NCBI RefSeq assembly: GCF_964656455.1
Contig: NC_135720.1
Coordinates: forward strand, 54,896,598-54,960,597
Direction of reading: 5' to 3'
Source: Halichoerus grypus
Lineage: Eukaryota > Chordata > Mammalia > Carnivora > Phocidae
DNA: 64,000 bases
This document shows positions 12,449-24,500 of this stretch, in pieces (within the stretch, counting starts at the first letter, position 1; every line of letters starts with the position of its first letter). A model generated the notes under the pieces. That model was not told where the DNA came from, did no database searches, and was given only the letters and a program-made list of their open reading frames with translations. Both the position numbers and the translations under genes were made by a program.

Positions 12449-13088
12449 AAAATAAACAAATTGAGAAAGAAGCAAGGGGAAAAAGGTATGTTATAGTATC
12501 CCATCCTTCATGAAAAAAGAATATACACTTGTTATCAGTTGCATATAAACTAAGGGGTTGGAGAAAGGAATGTGTTTATATATAGGAATATGTGCTAAAT
12601 AGGAATATATGCTATCTTAAGGATAGTTGGTTACTGTGAGCATATAAAATAGAGCTACTATTTTTAAATGAAACATTATGTATATACATATATGATTTGA
12701 GAAAATTTAAATATCAACACCAGAAATCTGAAAGATGCAGGATATGGAAAAAATCATCTAATCCAATGACCTTTTAAATGATAATACTTTGTTTTGATTT
12801 CAATTTCTCCCCCCACCCCAATTTAAGAATAAAAGACTATATAGCATATACAGAAAAATGAATAGTGAAGAGACTTTTCTTGCTAGATACTAAGGAAGTA
12901 GTCATCTAATCTAATTCTCTTACCTATAAGCACGAGAAACACCCCTTTGTTAAAGTCACCACTGACCCCGATCCTGCCAAACCAAATAGCTGCTTCTCAT
13001 CTGACCTTCTCAGCAGTGTTATCAACAGTTAAGCACTGTCTCTGAGACAAGGCTTTTGACAAACCACTCTCCTCATTTTCCTCCCCTC

Positions 13089-13121
13089 TGCCCACTCTTT
13101 TTTTTTTAATGCCCACTCTTT
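13089..13121. repeat. 12-bp direct repeat around a poly(T) stub
   Basis: tgcccactcttt occurs at 13089..13100 and 13110..13121, separated by ttttttttaa-like sequence. Looks like a target duplication around a retroposon insertion reduced to its tail. Confidence 0.7.
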
Positions 13122-13137
13122 CTTAGCTGTACTTTCT

Positions 13138-13151
13138 TTTTTAAAAAAGAT

Positions 13152-13202
<51 letters not shown>

Positions 13203-13377
13203 TTCGAGAGAGAGAGAAAGGAGAGCACAAGTGGGGGAGGAGTAGAGGGAGAGGTACAAGCTGACTCCTCACTGAGCATGGAGCCTGACATGGGGCTGGA
13301 TCTCACGACCCCGAGATCACGACCTGAGCCAAAACCAAGAGCTGGATCCTCAACCAACTGAGCCACCCAGGTGCCTG
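13138..13377 (-). mobile_element. Older SINEC, - orientation, with expanded (ATTT)n tail
   Basis: 14-bp duplication with one mismatch (tagctgtactttct 13124..13137; tagctgtaccttct 13378..13391). The tail holds about 13 TTTA units at 13151..13204. Confidence 0.93.
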
Positions 13378-14414
13378 TAGCTGTACCTTCTCATCTCAAC
13401 TTCTAAATTTTTCTGTCCTCAAAGTGCTGTCATCCATCCCCATGGCTTTCAATACCGTCACTACACTGACGGCTCCCAAATTTAGATTTCTAGTCTCTAC
13501 TATTACTTTGAGCTTCAGAAAGAATCACCTAAATATCCACTTGACATCTCTGTTCTAGAGTCAGGTCAAAATTAGTATGTCCAAAACAGTACTCCTGACT
13601 CTCCAACTCTTCCTGCCCCCATCCTCATCTCAGTAAACTATACCATCCTCCACCCAACTGCTCACACCAGCAATTAGGAGTCACCCTAATCTTTCTCTTT
13701 CTCTCATGCTTCATATCCAGTTGAACAAAAGTTCTTGTTGGCTCAGTCAAATTATATCCAGAAGTGACATCTTTCCAAGTCCACATCCCGGTACAAGTCA
13801 TCATCACCTCTTACCTGCCTACATTATTGTAACAGCCTCCAAACGAGTCTTTCTGCTTCTGTTCCTGCCTCACCAAGGCCTGTTTTTCAAATTTCATAAA
13901 TAACATGGCCTCCACAGCCCTATACTATGCAGCCCCTGCTAATTTCTCAGCCATCATCTGGCACTTCTTCCATCAGTTGCTTTATTCCCTACCAGCCGGC
14001 CTGCAGCCCCTCAAACAGGCTAAATTCATTACTGCCTCAGAATCTTTGCATAGGTCTTGCCTTTTGAATAGAAATCACTTTCCCCAGAGCTATACAAGGC
14101 TTGTTCTATCTCTTCATTCAGGTCTCTGCTCAGATATCATCTCCACAAGGCATTTCCTGACCACGTGAACTAAACCAGTCCTACTGTTGCCCTCTGGCAC
14201 CTTACCCTGCTGTATTTTTCTTCAAGCAATTACTACTACCTGACTTTACATTATGCATTTATTTGTAGATCTGTTTGTCTATCTGCCTCAAACTCTAAAA
14301 TGTTTGCTCCAGAATGGCAAAACCCTTATATGCCTCATTTTCTGCTATATGCTCAGTACCTAGAACAGTGTTTGACCCACAGTGGATAAGCAACAAAAGT
14401 TGGTGGAATTAATG

Positions 14415-14480
14415 ATTTTAGAGATGAGGGAACTGAGGCATAGGGAAAGTTAATTGCCCAAGGTCAGAGCTACTTCATTC
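14415..14480 (-). mobile_element. MIR fragment, - orientation
   Basis: 'tagagatgagggaactgaggcatagggaaagttaattgcccaaggtcagagctac' is the reverse of the conserved MIR core. Confidence 0.8.
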
Positions 14481-14590
14481 AAGAAACATTTACCGAGGAC
14501 TTATATACCACACTAGGTGCTTGGACCTAGACAAACACATTGATAAGGAAGATCAGATCCTGTCCTCATGGATTTTACATGTCAAAAAAA
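14481..14590. mobile_element. Ancient mammalian repeat remnant (L2/MIR age)
   Basis: 'ttcattcaagaaacatttaccgaggacttatataccacactaggtgcttgg' matches a very common old motif in mammalian genomes. Family name not certain. Confidence 0.5.
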
Positions 14591-14769
14591 CTCAGATCAT
14601 AGGTCTAATGGCCTACTGTTTTTTCTAGTACAAACACTTCTTTGAAACTTTAAAAAAGTCCTTTGGGAGAACTGAACAAAGCTAGAATACAACATTCCTT
14701 AACAATTCAGTTATAACTGCTGTCCCCTGGATGCCTATTTCTTTTATTTGTTAATAACTGCATTTTTTC

Positions 14770-15190
14770 CTTTTTTTAAAATTGAGATACAATCGGAGGC
14801 GCCTGGGTGGCTCAGTCGTTAAGTGTCTGCCTTCGGCTCAGGTCATGATCCCAGGATCCTGGGATCGAGCCCCACATCAGGCTCCCTGCTCAGCGGGAAG
14901 CCTGCTTCTCCCTCTCCCACTCCCCCTGCTTGTGTTCCCTCTCTTGCTGTCTCTCTCTCTGTCAGATAAATAAAATCTTTAAAAAAAAAAAATTGAGATA
15001 TAATTCATATACATTATATTGGCTTCAAGTATACAAAATAATGATTCAGTATTTGTATATATTGTGAATGATCACTAATCAGTCTAGTTAACATTCATCA
15101 CAATATATAGGTACAGAACTTTTTTTTTTGTGCTAAGGACTTTTAAGCTTTACCCCCTCAACAACTTTCCAATACAACTATATTTGTTTT
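14770..15190 (-). mobile_element. Old L1 3' end, antisense
   Basis: 'aaattgagatataattcatatacattatattggcttcaagtatacaaaataatgattcagtatttgtatatattgtgaatgatcac' is the reverse of a typical L1M 3' UTR. Split by a SINEC at 14794..14988. Confidence 0.7.
14794..14988 (+). mobile_element. SINEC, + orientation
   Basis: 16-bp duplication with one mismatch: aaaattgagatacaat 14778..14793 and aaaattgagatataat 14989..15004. Confidence 0.94.
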
Positions 15191-15194
15191 CTTT

Positions 15195-16430
15195 TAGATG
15201 TACTTACTTAGCCTAGGTAAGCCTCATATGCCTTTTAAAACATCATTTGTAAGAGAGTCTTTAAGTATTTTATACCATGCCTTTAATTTCCTAATAAAAC
15301 AAAGTACCAAATTCAACATTTCTCAGATATTTTGGTGATCTGTCTGACTTAAACAAGAAAAAAATCTTAAGAAAATTAATGAAGCCTATAATTGGCCTGA
15401 ATATATATAATATAAAGTGATTTTAAAACATTTTAAAATCATTTAGTACCAATTAAAATTACTAATTATGAAAAATGCCATTTCAGAAAATAGAATGAAA
15501 ACACTACATGGAAAAAAGAATATCTAAGCTTCAGATATATATATATTTTTAAGTGGTATTAGATAGCACATCATATATTGCTCATTAGGAGAGAGACATG
15601 GTCAAGTTTATAGTTCTGAGTTCTGGCCAGTTTTTGCTCAGTATCCTACCTATTGGACTTCCAAAAGCAGCTTGGCCATACACTACAGGACATCAAACAC
15701 TTCCTTCCTGAGCCAAAAAATAAGTAATTTTTTTACCCTTGTCCAAGTATGTGCAGACATGACAGTTTTTTAATTTTTAAAGAAAATATAATTTTTAAAA
15801 AGTGGATTTATGGTTACCCAGAATTTAATTAAACAGGCCCACCTATATAAAATATATGTAGAATGAACAAAGAGTTCCTTCAGGTATTCTTATATTTCTT
15901 CTTAGTCTGTGATGAGATTATTTATCTGCTTTTTCTATTACTACTCTTAATAGTCTGTTAGACTATTCAAAATATATATACCTGTAGCATTATTTTCCTC
16001 TTCCCTGACAATACCTTTCTAACACATCATAGATCTAAATTTTGCTTATTACCCAGTTATAAAATATTAAATATCAGAGGTAAATTTTTTAACAAATATG
16101 AATAGATACTAAACTGTTGCTGTTAAAATAATCTGCAATGACTACATTAATTCAACTCTTAAGAGTATGAAAACAGATCAAACTATATGAAGTAATAGTT
16201 TACAGATATGATTAGATTTATGGCTTCATTATAAAAATTAAAATTTCTATTTATAGTACTGTACTCAGATTTACAAACTACAAAACTAGGATTCTTGTAC
16301 CACAGAAATTCCATGAGTAAAATAACTTGAATTCTATCAAAATACCAAAGGAATTCTTTTGGCACTGATGGGAAGACTTCACAAAGTGATTTTTAAATTC
16401 TTTCAGAAAAATAAGTGAGAATTGCTACAA
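15195..16430. other. Unassigned AT-rich intronic sequence
   Basis: No gene or named repeat recognised. Contains short (AT)n runs near 15400 and 15535. No SINE. Confidence 0.5.
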
Positions 16431-16439
16431 AAATATTTT

Positions 16440-17037
16440 AGAACGTAATAAGGGGAGATTTGTCTTCCAGGTACTAAAATGTATTACAAATATATAAAAA
16501 TTAAAACAACTGGTGGAAGAAAAAATAAGACAAAGTATGCAAAATTAGACAGTCCTGAAGCATACATACTAGAAGTATTATACAGAAGAAATCATTATAT
16601 AACAAAAAGGATTTCACAAATCACGGAAAGAGCTCAAACAAGACACAGAGTATAAGAAAACTCAGAATAAAGCTTCATGTTACATAAAGTTATGAATTAA
16701 ATTTCAGATGGATTTAAGAGTTAAAAGAAATAAACCAGAAAAAATATAGATCAATATTCATAAGATCACCAGATGGATAAGAAACAAAGGCAGAAACAAA
16801 ATGAAAGAACTCACCAAATGAAAAAGCAATAACATTGGACATGCCTAAAATTATTAGAGATGAGCCAAATTATTATTTGTAGTTGAAATATTTTATACCT
16901 TGGAAACCACAAATACATAAAAAATTATTGAAATTAATAAAAGAAGTTAGTAAGGTGACTAGTTATAAAATTATATAAATCAATCCTATTTCAAAAAAAG
17001 ATTATAGAAATAACACAAAATAAATCCCGTTTTCAAC

Positions 17038-17074
<37 letters not shown>

Positions 17075-17110
17075 AGATAACATACCCCAGGATAGATTTC
17101 ATATATGTGT
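16440..17110 (+). mobile_element. Old L1 ORF2 fragments, sense
   Basis: 'caggtactaaaatgtattacaaatatataaaaattaaaacaactggtg' resembles ORF2 C-terminal text. 'gtgactagttataaaattatataaatcaatcctatttc' resembles the region after the RT active site. The order is not collinear, so there are at least two fragments. Confidence 0.5.
17040..17072. repeat. (CA)n microsatellite
   Basis: About 16 uninterrupted CA units. Confidence 0.98.
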
Positions 17111-17459
17111 TTAGATATACGCAACTTTTCTTTTATGCTAACAATGTATAGTTTTTGTTTTCTCCACTTAGGTCCTGCATATTTCTTATTAAGCTTTATC
17201 CCTAAGTGCTTTCATTTTTTTTTGTACCTTTGGTAAATGGAATATATTCTTCAGTGAACAGAGGAAGATACAGAGAGGTTCTTTCCTTGGCCATCCATCC
17301 CTCCATCCTCCTATCTCCCTTAGCAGAAGGGTCATGGTTTGATAAATTCGTTTACAGCCAGCTCAGAAGAGCAGAAACTATACCTTCCACAGTTCAGAGA
17401 TTTGCCTCTGCCCAAGAAACACTAAAAGCCAGGTCTATATTCTTGTTAAGTGAAGAAAA

Positions 17460-17900
17460 ACCATGACTGGAGAAAACAACAATAACTCATAGGGACAATG
17501 TAACCTAGGGAAGAAAGATACACTTTTTAGAAAATGTGGCTCCGACTGAAATTCTCTGAAGAGAATTTTAATGTAAACGAATTAGATTCGAACAGGAAAC
17601 AAAAAAAGCTCTCTGGAACTAAAAACATGATTTCAAATTTTAAAACTGAATAGAAAAAAACAGTGACAGGACATAGTCACACCTGAGAACTCAATATTCT
17701 GGAAGTTCAAGAGTAATCTTATAACAAAAAGCAAAAAGGAGATGGAACAGCTGAGAGAAAAATGAAACAAAGATCAGTTTAGAAGCACTAACAGCTGAAT
17801 AACAGAAGTTCCAGAAGGAGAAAAGGAAACGAGTAAAGAAGAAACACATAAACAAGTAACAAAAGATAATTTCTAAATTTCTAAGAAATGAATATTTAGT
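17460..17900 (+). mobile_element. Probable old L1 ORF1 region, sense
   Basis: 'aacagaagttccagaaggagaaaaggaaa...gataatttctaaatttc' has the wording of the L1/HAL1 ORF1 stretch 'ggagttccagaaggag...ataatggc'. Heavily decayed. Confidence 0.45.
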
Positions 17901-18119
17901 ATAGGTGACATTGTTTTTGTAGCAAGACTTACTCAGTGAAGGAAGTAACACATTCATTTACATAATGGCACAAATTCCTCGAGTTGTTGGAAAGCAGAAA
18001 CAGTTTGTATACTGGCTTCTTCAGTGTAGTTCTGTTTTATGAACAAAAGTTAATTTGCCTGACCTCATCGAATATATCTTTTCATAATAACACCTTAATT
18101 TGCTTTCAAAAGTCCTCCT

Positions 18120-18385
18120 TCCCCTACTTGTAATCCTTATCATTTGGATAGGGCTCACCTCACCCCTCAGCTCAAGGGCTGGGCAAATGACTCAAGTCTA
18201 GCAAATTAAAGGTTACATTATAGTTTAGATTGATAAAATCAATCATAAACCTTTGCTGGAATTGTTCCTAATTCTATCCCCCTTGGCATTTGGATTGAGC
18301 ACTCAAATCTATATGTATGTGAAACTATTCTAATTCCTGGAATTATAAATTATGTGAGTCAATACATTTCCTTTTTTCCTCCTTA
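18120..18385. mobile_element. Unnamed ancient interspersed repeat
   Basis: 'attatgtgagtcaatacatttcctttttt...' with 'gggctgggcaaatgactcaag' resembles an old mammalian repeat ending in a 'gtgagccaataaattcc' motif. Family not identified. Confidence 0.4.
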
Positions 18386-18390
18386 TGCCG

Positions 18391-18579
18391 GTGGTTCTCA
18401 GACTTCAGAGTACAACAAAGTTACCTGGTGGGTTTGTTAAAAACAAAATAAAACAAAACAGATTGCTGGGATCCATATCGTGGGATAAGTCTGGATGAGG
18501 CCTGAGAATTTGCATTCCTAAAAGATCCCATGTGATGCTGACACTGCTCCAGGGACCATGCTTGAGAATAATTGCCTTA
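18391..18579 (+). mobile_element. hAT-Charlie MITE (MER3-like)
   Basis: Begins ggtggttctcagacttc and ends gggaccatgcttgagaat, with 'acctggtgggtttgttaaaa', 'agattgctgggatcc' and 'gagaatttgcattcctaa' in between. That is an inverted-terminal-repeat MITE of about 190 bp. The family name is from memory. Confidence 0.75.
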
Positions 18580-19325
18580 AGCCATTGAGTTGGCTCATAT
18601 TACTTACACCTGAAAGATTAGGGACCACATTATCTCCAGTCAGATGAAAAACAATAACCCTTGAAGCAAAGTGAAAATTTAAACTGAAATTTTAAATTAT
18701 CTAGAAAATAATGAAAATAAGTAGAAATTCATACCAAAACCTGTGTAACAATACAGTTAAGTTTTTCTTAAAGGAAAAGGTCTAAAAAATCCTTATTATT
18801 TATGAAAATAAAGACTGAAATATGCTAAGTATTCAACTTAGGAAAATAGAAAAATACAACCAAATTAACAAAGAGGACTTTATACAGCTAAGATCTGAAA
18901 GTAAAAAAAAAAAAAGAAAGAAAACAAAAGCAGCAGAAAACATACATAAGATAAAAGCTAATTATTTGAAAAGGCTAATAATCCATGAGAAACCTAAATA
19001 GGAAGAACAAGAGAAAACAGAAATGTAAAATGCTAGGGATTATTAAAGTTCACTTGCATATATGGAAGAAACTAAAAGAACATGAGAAACTTATTGCCAC
19101 TTTATGGCAAGAAACAAGAAATCTAAAGGAAGTAAATGATTGCCCAGCAAAACATACCATATATGACCTAACAGGAAGCAGAAAAACCTAATAGATGAGA
19201 TAAGGCTCTGGAAATATACAAAAGGCAAAGGGCTTAGATGTTCTGCAGCTTAGTTCTATCATCCCCTTTCAAAGCTGTGGGTTCCAAATTATTTTGATCA
19301 TGCATACTTATCAGTAAAACATTTT

Positions 19326-19458
19326 TTTAAAGATTTTATTTGTTTATTTGGGAGAGAGCAAACACAAGTTGGGGGGTAGAGGGAGAGGGACCCAGGACCC
19401 TAGGATCACGACCTGAGCAAAGGCAGACGCTTAACCAACTGAGCCACCCAGGAGCCCC
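19326..19458 (-). mobile_element. SINEC, - orientation, internally shortened
   Basis: 15-bp duplication tcagtaaaacatttt at 19311..19325 and 19459..19473. Only about 133 bp: most of the middle between the pyrimidine region and the head is missing. Confidence 0.92.
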
Positions 19459-20184
19459 TCAGTAAAACATTTTGAACAATCATCCCAATATATGTTTATT
19501 TGTTTGTATTTATTAATTAGATATGCTCTAGTATATATTATAAAACAAAAAGTATAAAGTAAATAAATATAAAAACAAGTTGTGATTTGTTTTTCACATA
19601 TAAAGAAATTGAATCTATTATCTTGTCCATCCTTGGAGTGTAGATTTTCCACTTTGGAGTTCATTATTTTAATTATGTTTATTACATTATTCCACAACAT
19701 AATGACAGAAAACTACCTAATATATAAAGCTAGAATAACCCTACTAATAAAGCATGATGCAGAAAACACATTAAAAAGTCCAAGTATGTGTATGGCCAAT
19801 AAAATTATCAAACTAAATACATCAGAGCACATCTTGACTAAAAAGGGTTTTGCTCCCCCCCCAGGTATATGAGAATGGTTCAACTTCATAACATCTACAG
19901 ATGTAATTCATTTTATCAATAAAGTAGAAAAATACAAATTATGTCAATAGATGCTTAAGACTTTTGATATAGTCCAGCAGCCATCCACAGTAACTCTAAG
20001 CAAAAGAAAAAGGAAGCAATTAAACATGATGATTATTTACTGAAAAGCAATAGCACACAGATTAAACTTGAAATGTTAAAGCCATTTTCATTAAGTTAGA
20101 AGAGGGATGCTTGCTGACAGTGGCATTATCCAAAATTGTTTAGGAAATTCTAGTCCATTCCATAAGAAAAGAAAATGAAAGAAT

Positions 20185-20228
20185 AGATATAAGTATTTTT
20201 TTTTATTTTTTTAAGATATAAGTATTTT
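20185..20228. repeat. 15-bp direct repeat around a T-rich stub
   Basis: agatataagtatttt at 20185..20199 and 20214..20228 flanks only 14 T/A bases (tttttattttttta). Reads as a retroposon insertion consisting of a tail alone, minus orientation. Confidence 0.75.
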
Positions 20229-20865
20229 AAAAGAGTCAAAGCTATCTATCCCCCATACCCATAACTCTTCTTTATAGTAGCAAGAACTAGTAAAACTAAA
20301 GGAAAAAATTCATTCACAATAGTCTCCAAAATTATAATACCTAAGAATAAACATCAAAAGGAAGGTATGGAATGGTACTGAAGGACACAAAATAACGAAA
20401 AAAAAAATGGTTCAACACAGCTTTTATGCTCCTCCAATCCTATTTTCTTCTCTGCCTCCCTAGAGTAAGCACTACTGTGAACTAGGGTTTATCATGTTTT
20501 TATACTTTTACCACACATAGAAGATTCTTAAACATTATCATTGGTAGTTTTTTAAAAATTAGTAAAGATGAAATAATATTGCATGAATCACTCTGCAACT
20601 TGCTTTATTATTCAACATTATAGCAGGCTTTTTAAAAAAAGTTATCCAGATTAATAAAGGTAGTTCGAATTTGTTCACTTTAACTCTGTATCACCTAAGA
20701 ATATGCTATAATTTAACCATTCTTTTGTTAATAGACATTTAGGTTGTTTCCATTTTTTTTGCTATTACAAGCGATGTTGCAATAAACATTTTTGTAAAAT
20801 TTTCTTTGTGTACATGTGACCATGACCCACACTGAGAAAACATTTTGCATTATGATTCAGTACAC

Positions 20866-20886
20866 ACACATACACACACACACACA
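20866..20886. repeat. Short (CA)n tract
   Basis: acacacacatacacacacacacac, interrupted by one T. Confidence 0.85.
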
Positions 20887-21109
20887 GCACGACCCAAAAA
20901 GTTCATGAAACAATTACTTTTACTACATACCATGTATTATGATGATTTTTATTCTGTAATATTTCATTAAAAAATAATAATGCTATAACCCACCAAGTTA
21001 ATATAAAGAACTAATGGGCCCCAACCCACAGTTTGAAAACAATGTCCTAGGAAATAAACAATTTTGATTCTACCAGATATTGTCAGTTTGCTCTCTAGAG
21101 TATTGTATC

Positions 21110-21269
21110 GGGGCACCTGGGTGGCTCAGATGGTTGAGCATCTGCCTTGGGCTCAGTATGTGATCAGCGGGGAGTCTGCGGCTTGGTGGAGAGGTCTGTT
21201 TCTCCCTCTTCCCCCACCCCCACCTCTCTCTCTCAAATAAATAAATAAAATCTTAAAATAAATAAATAA
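21110..21269 (+). mobile_element. SINEC, + orientation, internally shortened
   Basis: Duplication agtattgtatc 21099..21109 and agtgttgtatc 21270..21280. The segment containing CATGATCCCAGGGTCCTGGGATCGAG is largely deleted. Confidence 0.92.
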
Positions 21270-21599
21270 AGTGTTGTATCAAGTAAGAGTCCCACCAGGA
21301 TTGTATAACATTCTTCACAATATTGTCAGACTGAAATTTCTGCTAATTTAATGGGAGCAAAGTAGTATCCCATTTAAATTAGTAATGTTAAGTGTCTTTT
21401 TGTCTATTGAATATTTTCCTTTTTCATAAATTATTGTTTATTGGCTCATTTCCTATTGGGTTTTTACTTCTTTTTTATTTGTAGTCCTTTATATATTTTG
21501 GATATTAAATTCTTTATCAACTACATACATTACAAATATCTTTTCCCACTCTATTTTCTAACTCTGTTTATACTGCTGATGCTAGACTGTTGTATGTCA

Positions 21600-24500
21600 A
21601 TTTGGTTATGACTGGTAACTATGTTTCTCAGAATCTCTTTCTCTGGATGGCTCCAGGTTGGAGTTAGCCAAAAGAGAAACCTGTATAAGATTTGGAGGGC
21701 AAAAATGAGGCAGAAGCCACTATTCTTGAAGGGTCACCATGGTCAGACATGGTTAACAGACAGACACAGATTGCGTTGTTTTGACATTGCTGATACTCAA
21801 TTGTTTCTTTTTCTGATATTCAGTTGTTCTTAGTTTGATTTTCTTGTACTGCACTTATAACCAGCAATGTTGTTAAATTAATTTATTCATTCCAACTATT
21901 CCACTAATTTTCCTGTAAATAACTATGGATATAAAATCCTACTGCTGTGTGTAACAAAGCATTTCATTTCTTCTTTTTCAATCCTTAGATTTTCAATTTT
22001 GTTTTCTTTTCTTATTGCATTGGTAGTACCTCCAGTATTATCAATAATAAACCCAAGAAGGGACTCTAAATGGGCTACTAAAACTGAGGGGACTAAAAGC
22101 AAATGCTTAAATCGGGGAACACAGTCTTGTGTCAGCCAAATAGGAAAAAGCAGGAAACTGACTTAACAGCAGTTTTATACAATGGTCCTGTTAAAAAATT
22201 GCTATTCATATAAGCTTTTGTTTGTGACAGTGCAGAATGGCTAATGAGGAGGCAGGCTCAGTATAAAGAACCCAGGTTCAAATTTAGCATACAGCAACCG
22301 AGCTCCTCTAACTATAACCATATCCTGCTTTCCCAATTAATGAAAAGAGCTATAAAATTCAGTTGTCCTTAGCATATGATTTTTGAAAGACAGAGCTTTA
22401 CAAATAATTATAAAAAATTATAGATAATATTTTTAGCCTTCATGGAAAGGCTAAGTAAAATTTTTAGCATTTCTAGGGATTCTTAACATCTTCCATAGCC
22501 ACTAAGAGTCAACACTAACTCCCTCCCAAAAGGAAGGAAAACAAGACCTGGGTTTTGTTCTTTATTAACTCATATATTTAAAATAATCATACAAAAGACA
22601 AGACTACACTTAAAAATTTTAGAGGCCAAAATTCTTGAATTCTTGTTTGACTTGAGATTTTCTTTAAGATGATGGCAAGAAAATTTTCCCTTTACAAAAC
22701 ATTTTCTAAATTAAATATTTATTCTCTGCTTATATGCAAAGGACTTACACTTTAAAAACAGTCCTTCATTATGTGAAAATGTATATGTTAAAAACATTAC
22801 TTTATGTTAAAACTTATTATGAATCTGGTTTTACTAAAATAGAACCTGATTTACTAAATTACTACTTTTTACTGGTAAGTGCAAGCAGATTAAAATTTAT
22901 ACATTATAAATAATAATAAAAATAAGGTAATCCTATTTATACCAATAAAAGAAAATCTCATTATAGTATGAATACAGTTCAAGTCATAACTCTCAATCTG
23001 TTTATTTTAACCAAATTTCAAAAAATTAAAATTCCAGTATAAATTTGAAAGAACCTTTGCATAGGCTCTTCAGATTCATCAGAACAAAATTTGACTTGTA
23101 CTTCCTTATTAATGGAGAATAAAGAAAGGCTAGCTCAAAGCTGCTAACAACTTCGTAATTCCCTGGATTGTTACTTGGGCTTGGGGCTTAGGACTAGTAT
23201 TTCATTGGAGGGATTTAGCAGTGTAAAGAATGGAAATTTTTGGTTGATTAGTCTCCATCTTAATCAGTCCTTATTGAGTTCACACAGAAACACAGTGGAT
23301 ACCATAGTGGATATAAACATGATGATTTATGTTTTATAAATTTAAAAGTGATACTCTGAAGAATGTCATATCTTCATTAAAAATATACATACTTAGTATT
23401 AGAGGCTAAATTAATTTCCTTTTCTGAAAAGATCTCCAAATTTTGAACTATTAGGCAATTCTCATAAACTCTTATATTGAAACCATACTATGAATATTTG
23501 ATCTCACTTTCACCAAGACCACAGTCTAAAGGAAGAAAAATCATATAAAGTTACTTGTTAAACCCACAATTTCTATTTGAAGTGTCATTAAAGTTGCTTC
23601 TGGAACATTTTTTTCTGCATTACTTTACTATTTATTATGCTTAGAATAAAACAGCAATCAGAAAATCAACCTAAAATTTGTGATGATTTGCCACTTGGCT
23701 TCTGCCCATTCTCATCAGGCATCTGGGGAGACCTATGCAGCGCCAAAGGAAGCTCAGCCCCACACAATGTCTTGTGCAGGGTGCTGAGAATGGCACATTG
23801 TCTGCCCAGTCTTAACAGAGGTCACAGCAGGGAGAGCATCTGCTAAGATAATGTGAATGAAGGAAACAACTATAATTGCCTCATTAAGAGATCTCTGGCA
23901 AAATAATCACAAGAAGAAAGGACTTGGGAAACCACCCTAAAATTAAGTCTACAAATAAGGAAAATTTGGGGTAGAATAAAAAATGCTTAAGAATTAAGGG
24001 AATGTGGGTATTCCATTGGTTTTACTAATGCCCTTAGTCACTATATAGATGAATGGAAACTTTGATGCAACAGTTCAGTTATTCAACTTCAGCTCTTGCC
24101 AGTCATTAGTAGGAAGCAGAAGATGCAAATCCACAGCTGTCCAGGATACAAACAAATGTGAAATAAAGTGTGGTGGGAAATTGTTTACAAGGGACCAAAA
24201 CATAGTAACTAAGATTTAAAGTCTATATTTTGCAATTACAATGAAACACAATTAAAGGAACATTTTAAGAGGGAAAAGTAAAAGATAAAAGACCAAAGTC
24301 TAAGAAAGACAAAGGAGAAATTGTCTCTGCTTGACCAATTTACTTTCTTCTATTTTCTACCACTACCACTTAAAAATACATTTTTCTTAAAAGTCAACAG
24401 TATATAATTACAACTAAATCCTGTCACTTTCCAATTATCAGCCAATATAGGTGCACATACATTTTATTCAACATTGTTGATAAACTAAAATTATTTTGTA

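Larger units (their letters stand above)
12890..14400 (+). mobile_element. L2 LINE, 3' half, sense
   Basis: Long run of recognisable L2 3' text: 'tgttctagagtcaggtcaaaatt', 'acctgcctacattattgtaacagcctcc', 'ttcattcaggtctctgctcagatatcatctcc', 'aggcatttcctgaccac', and the terminal 'ctcagtacctagaacagtgtttgacccacagt'. Interrupted by a SINEC at 13138..13377. No open coding frame. Confidence 0.82.
18620..20400 (+). mobile_element. Old L1 ORF2, sense
   Basis: ORF2 text in order: 'aagaggactttatacagctaagatctgaaag', 'aaaagctaattatttgaaaaggctaat', then the pre-RT part near 19860 'gagaatggttcaacttcataacatctacag...caatagatgcttaagac'. Interrupted by a SINEC at 19326..19458. No usable frame. Confidence 0.68.
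20410..21600 (-). mobile_element. Probable old LINE 3' region, antisense
   Basis: 'taatagacatttaggttgtttccattttttttgctattacaagcgatgttgcaataaacatttttgtaaaat' and 'tttatatattttggatattaaattctttatcaact' are typical antisense L1M stretches. Interrupted by a SINEC at 21110. Confidence 0.6.

Noticed and set aside
23637..23846. 69-codon plus-strand frame as a possible exon in the SINE-free interval
   Set aside because: No splice-site pair or recognisable family; only an ordinary chance frame in slightly GC-richer DNA.
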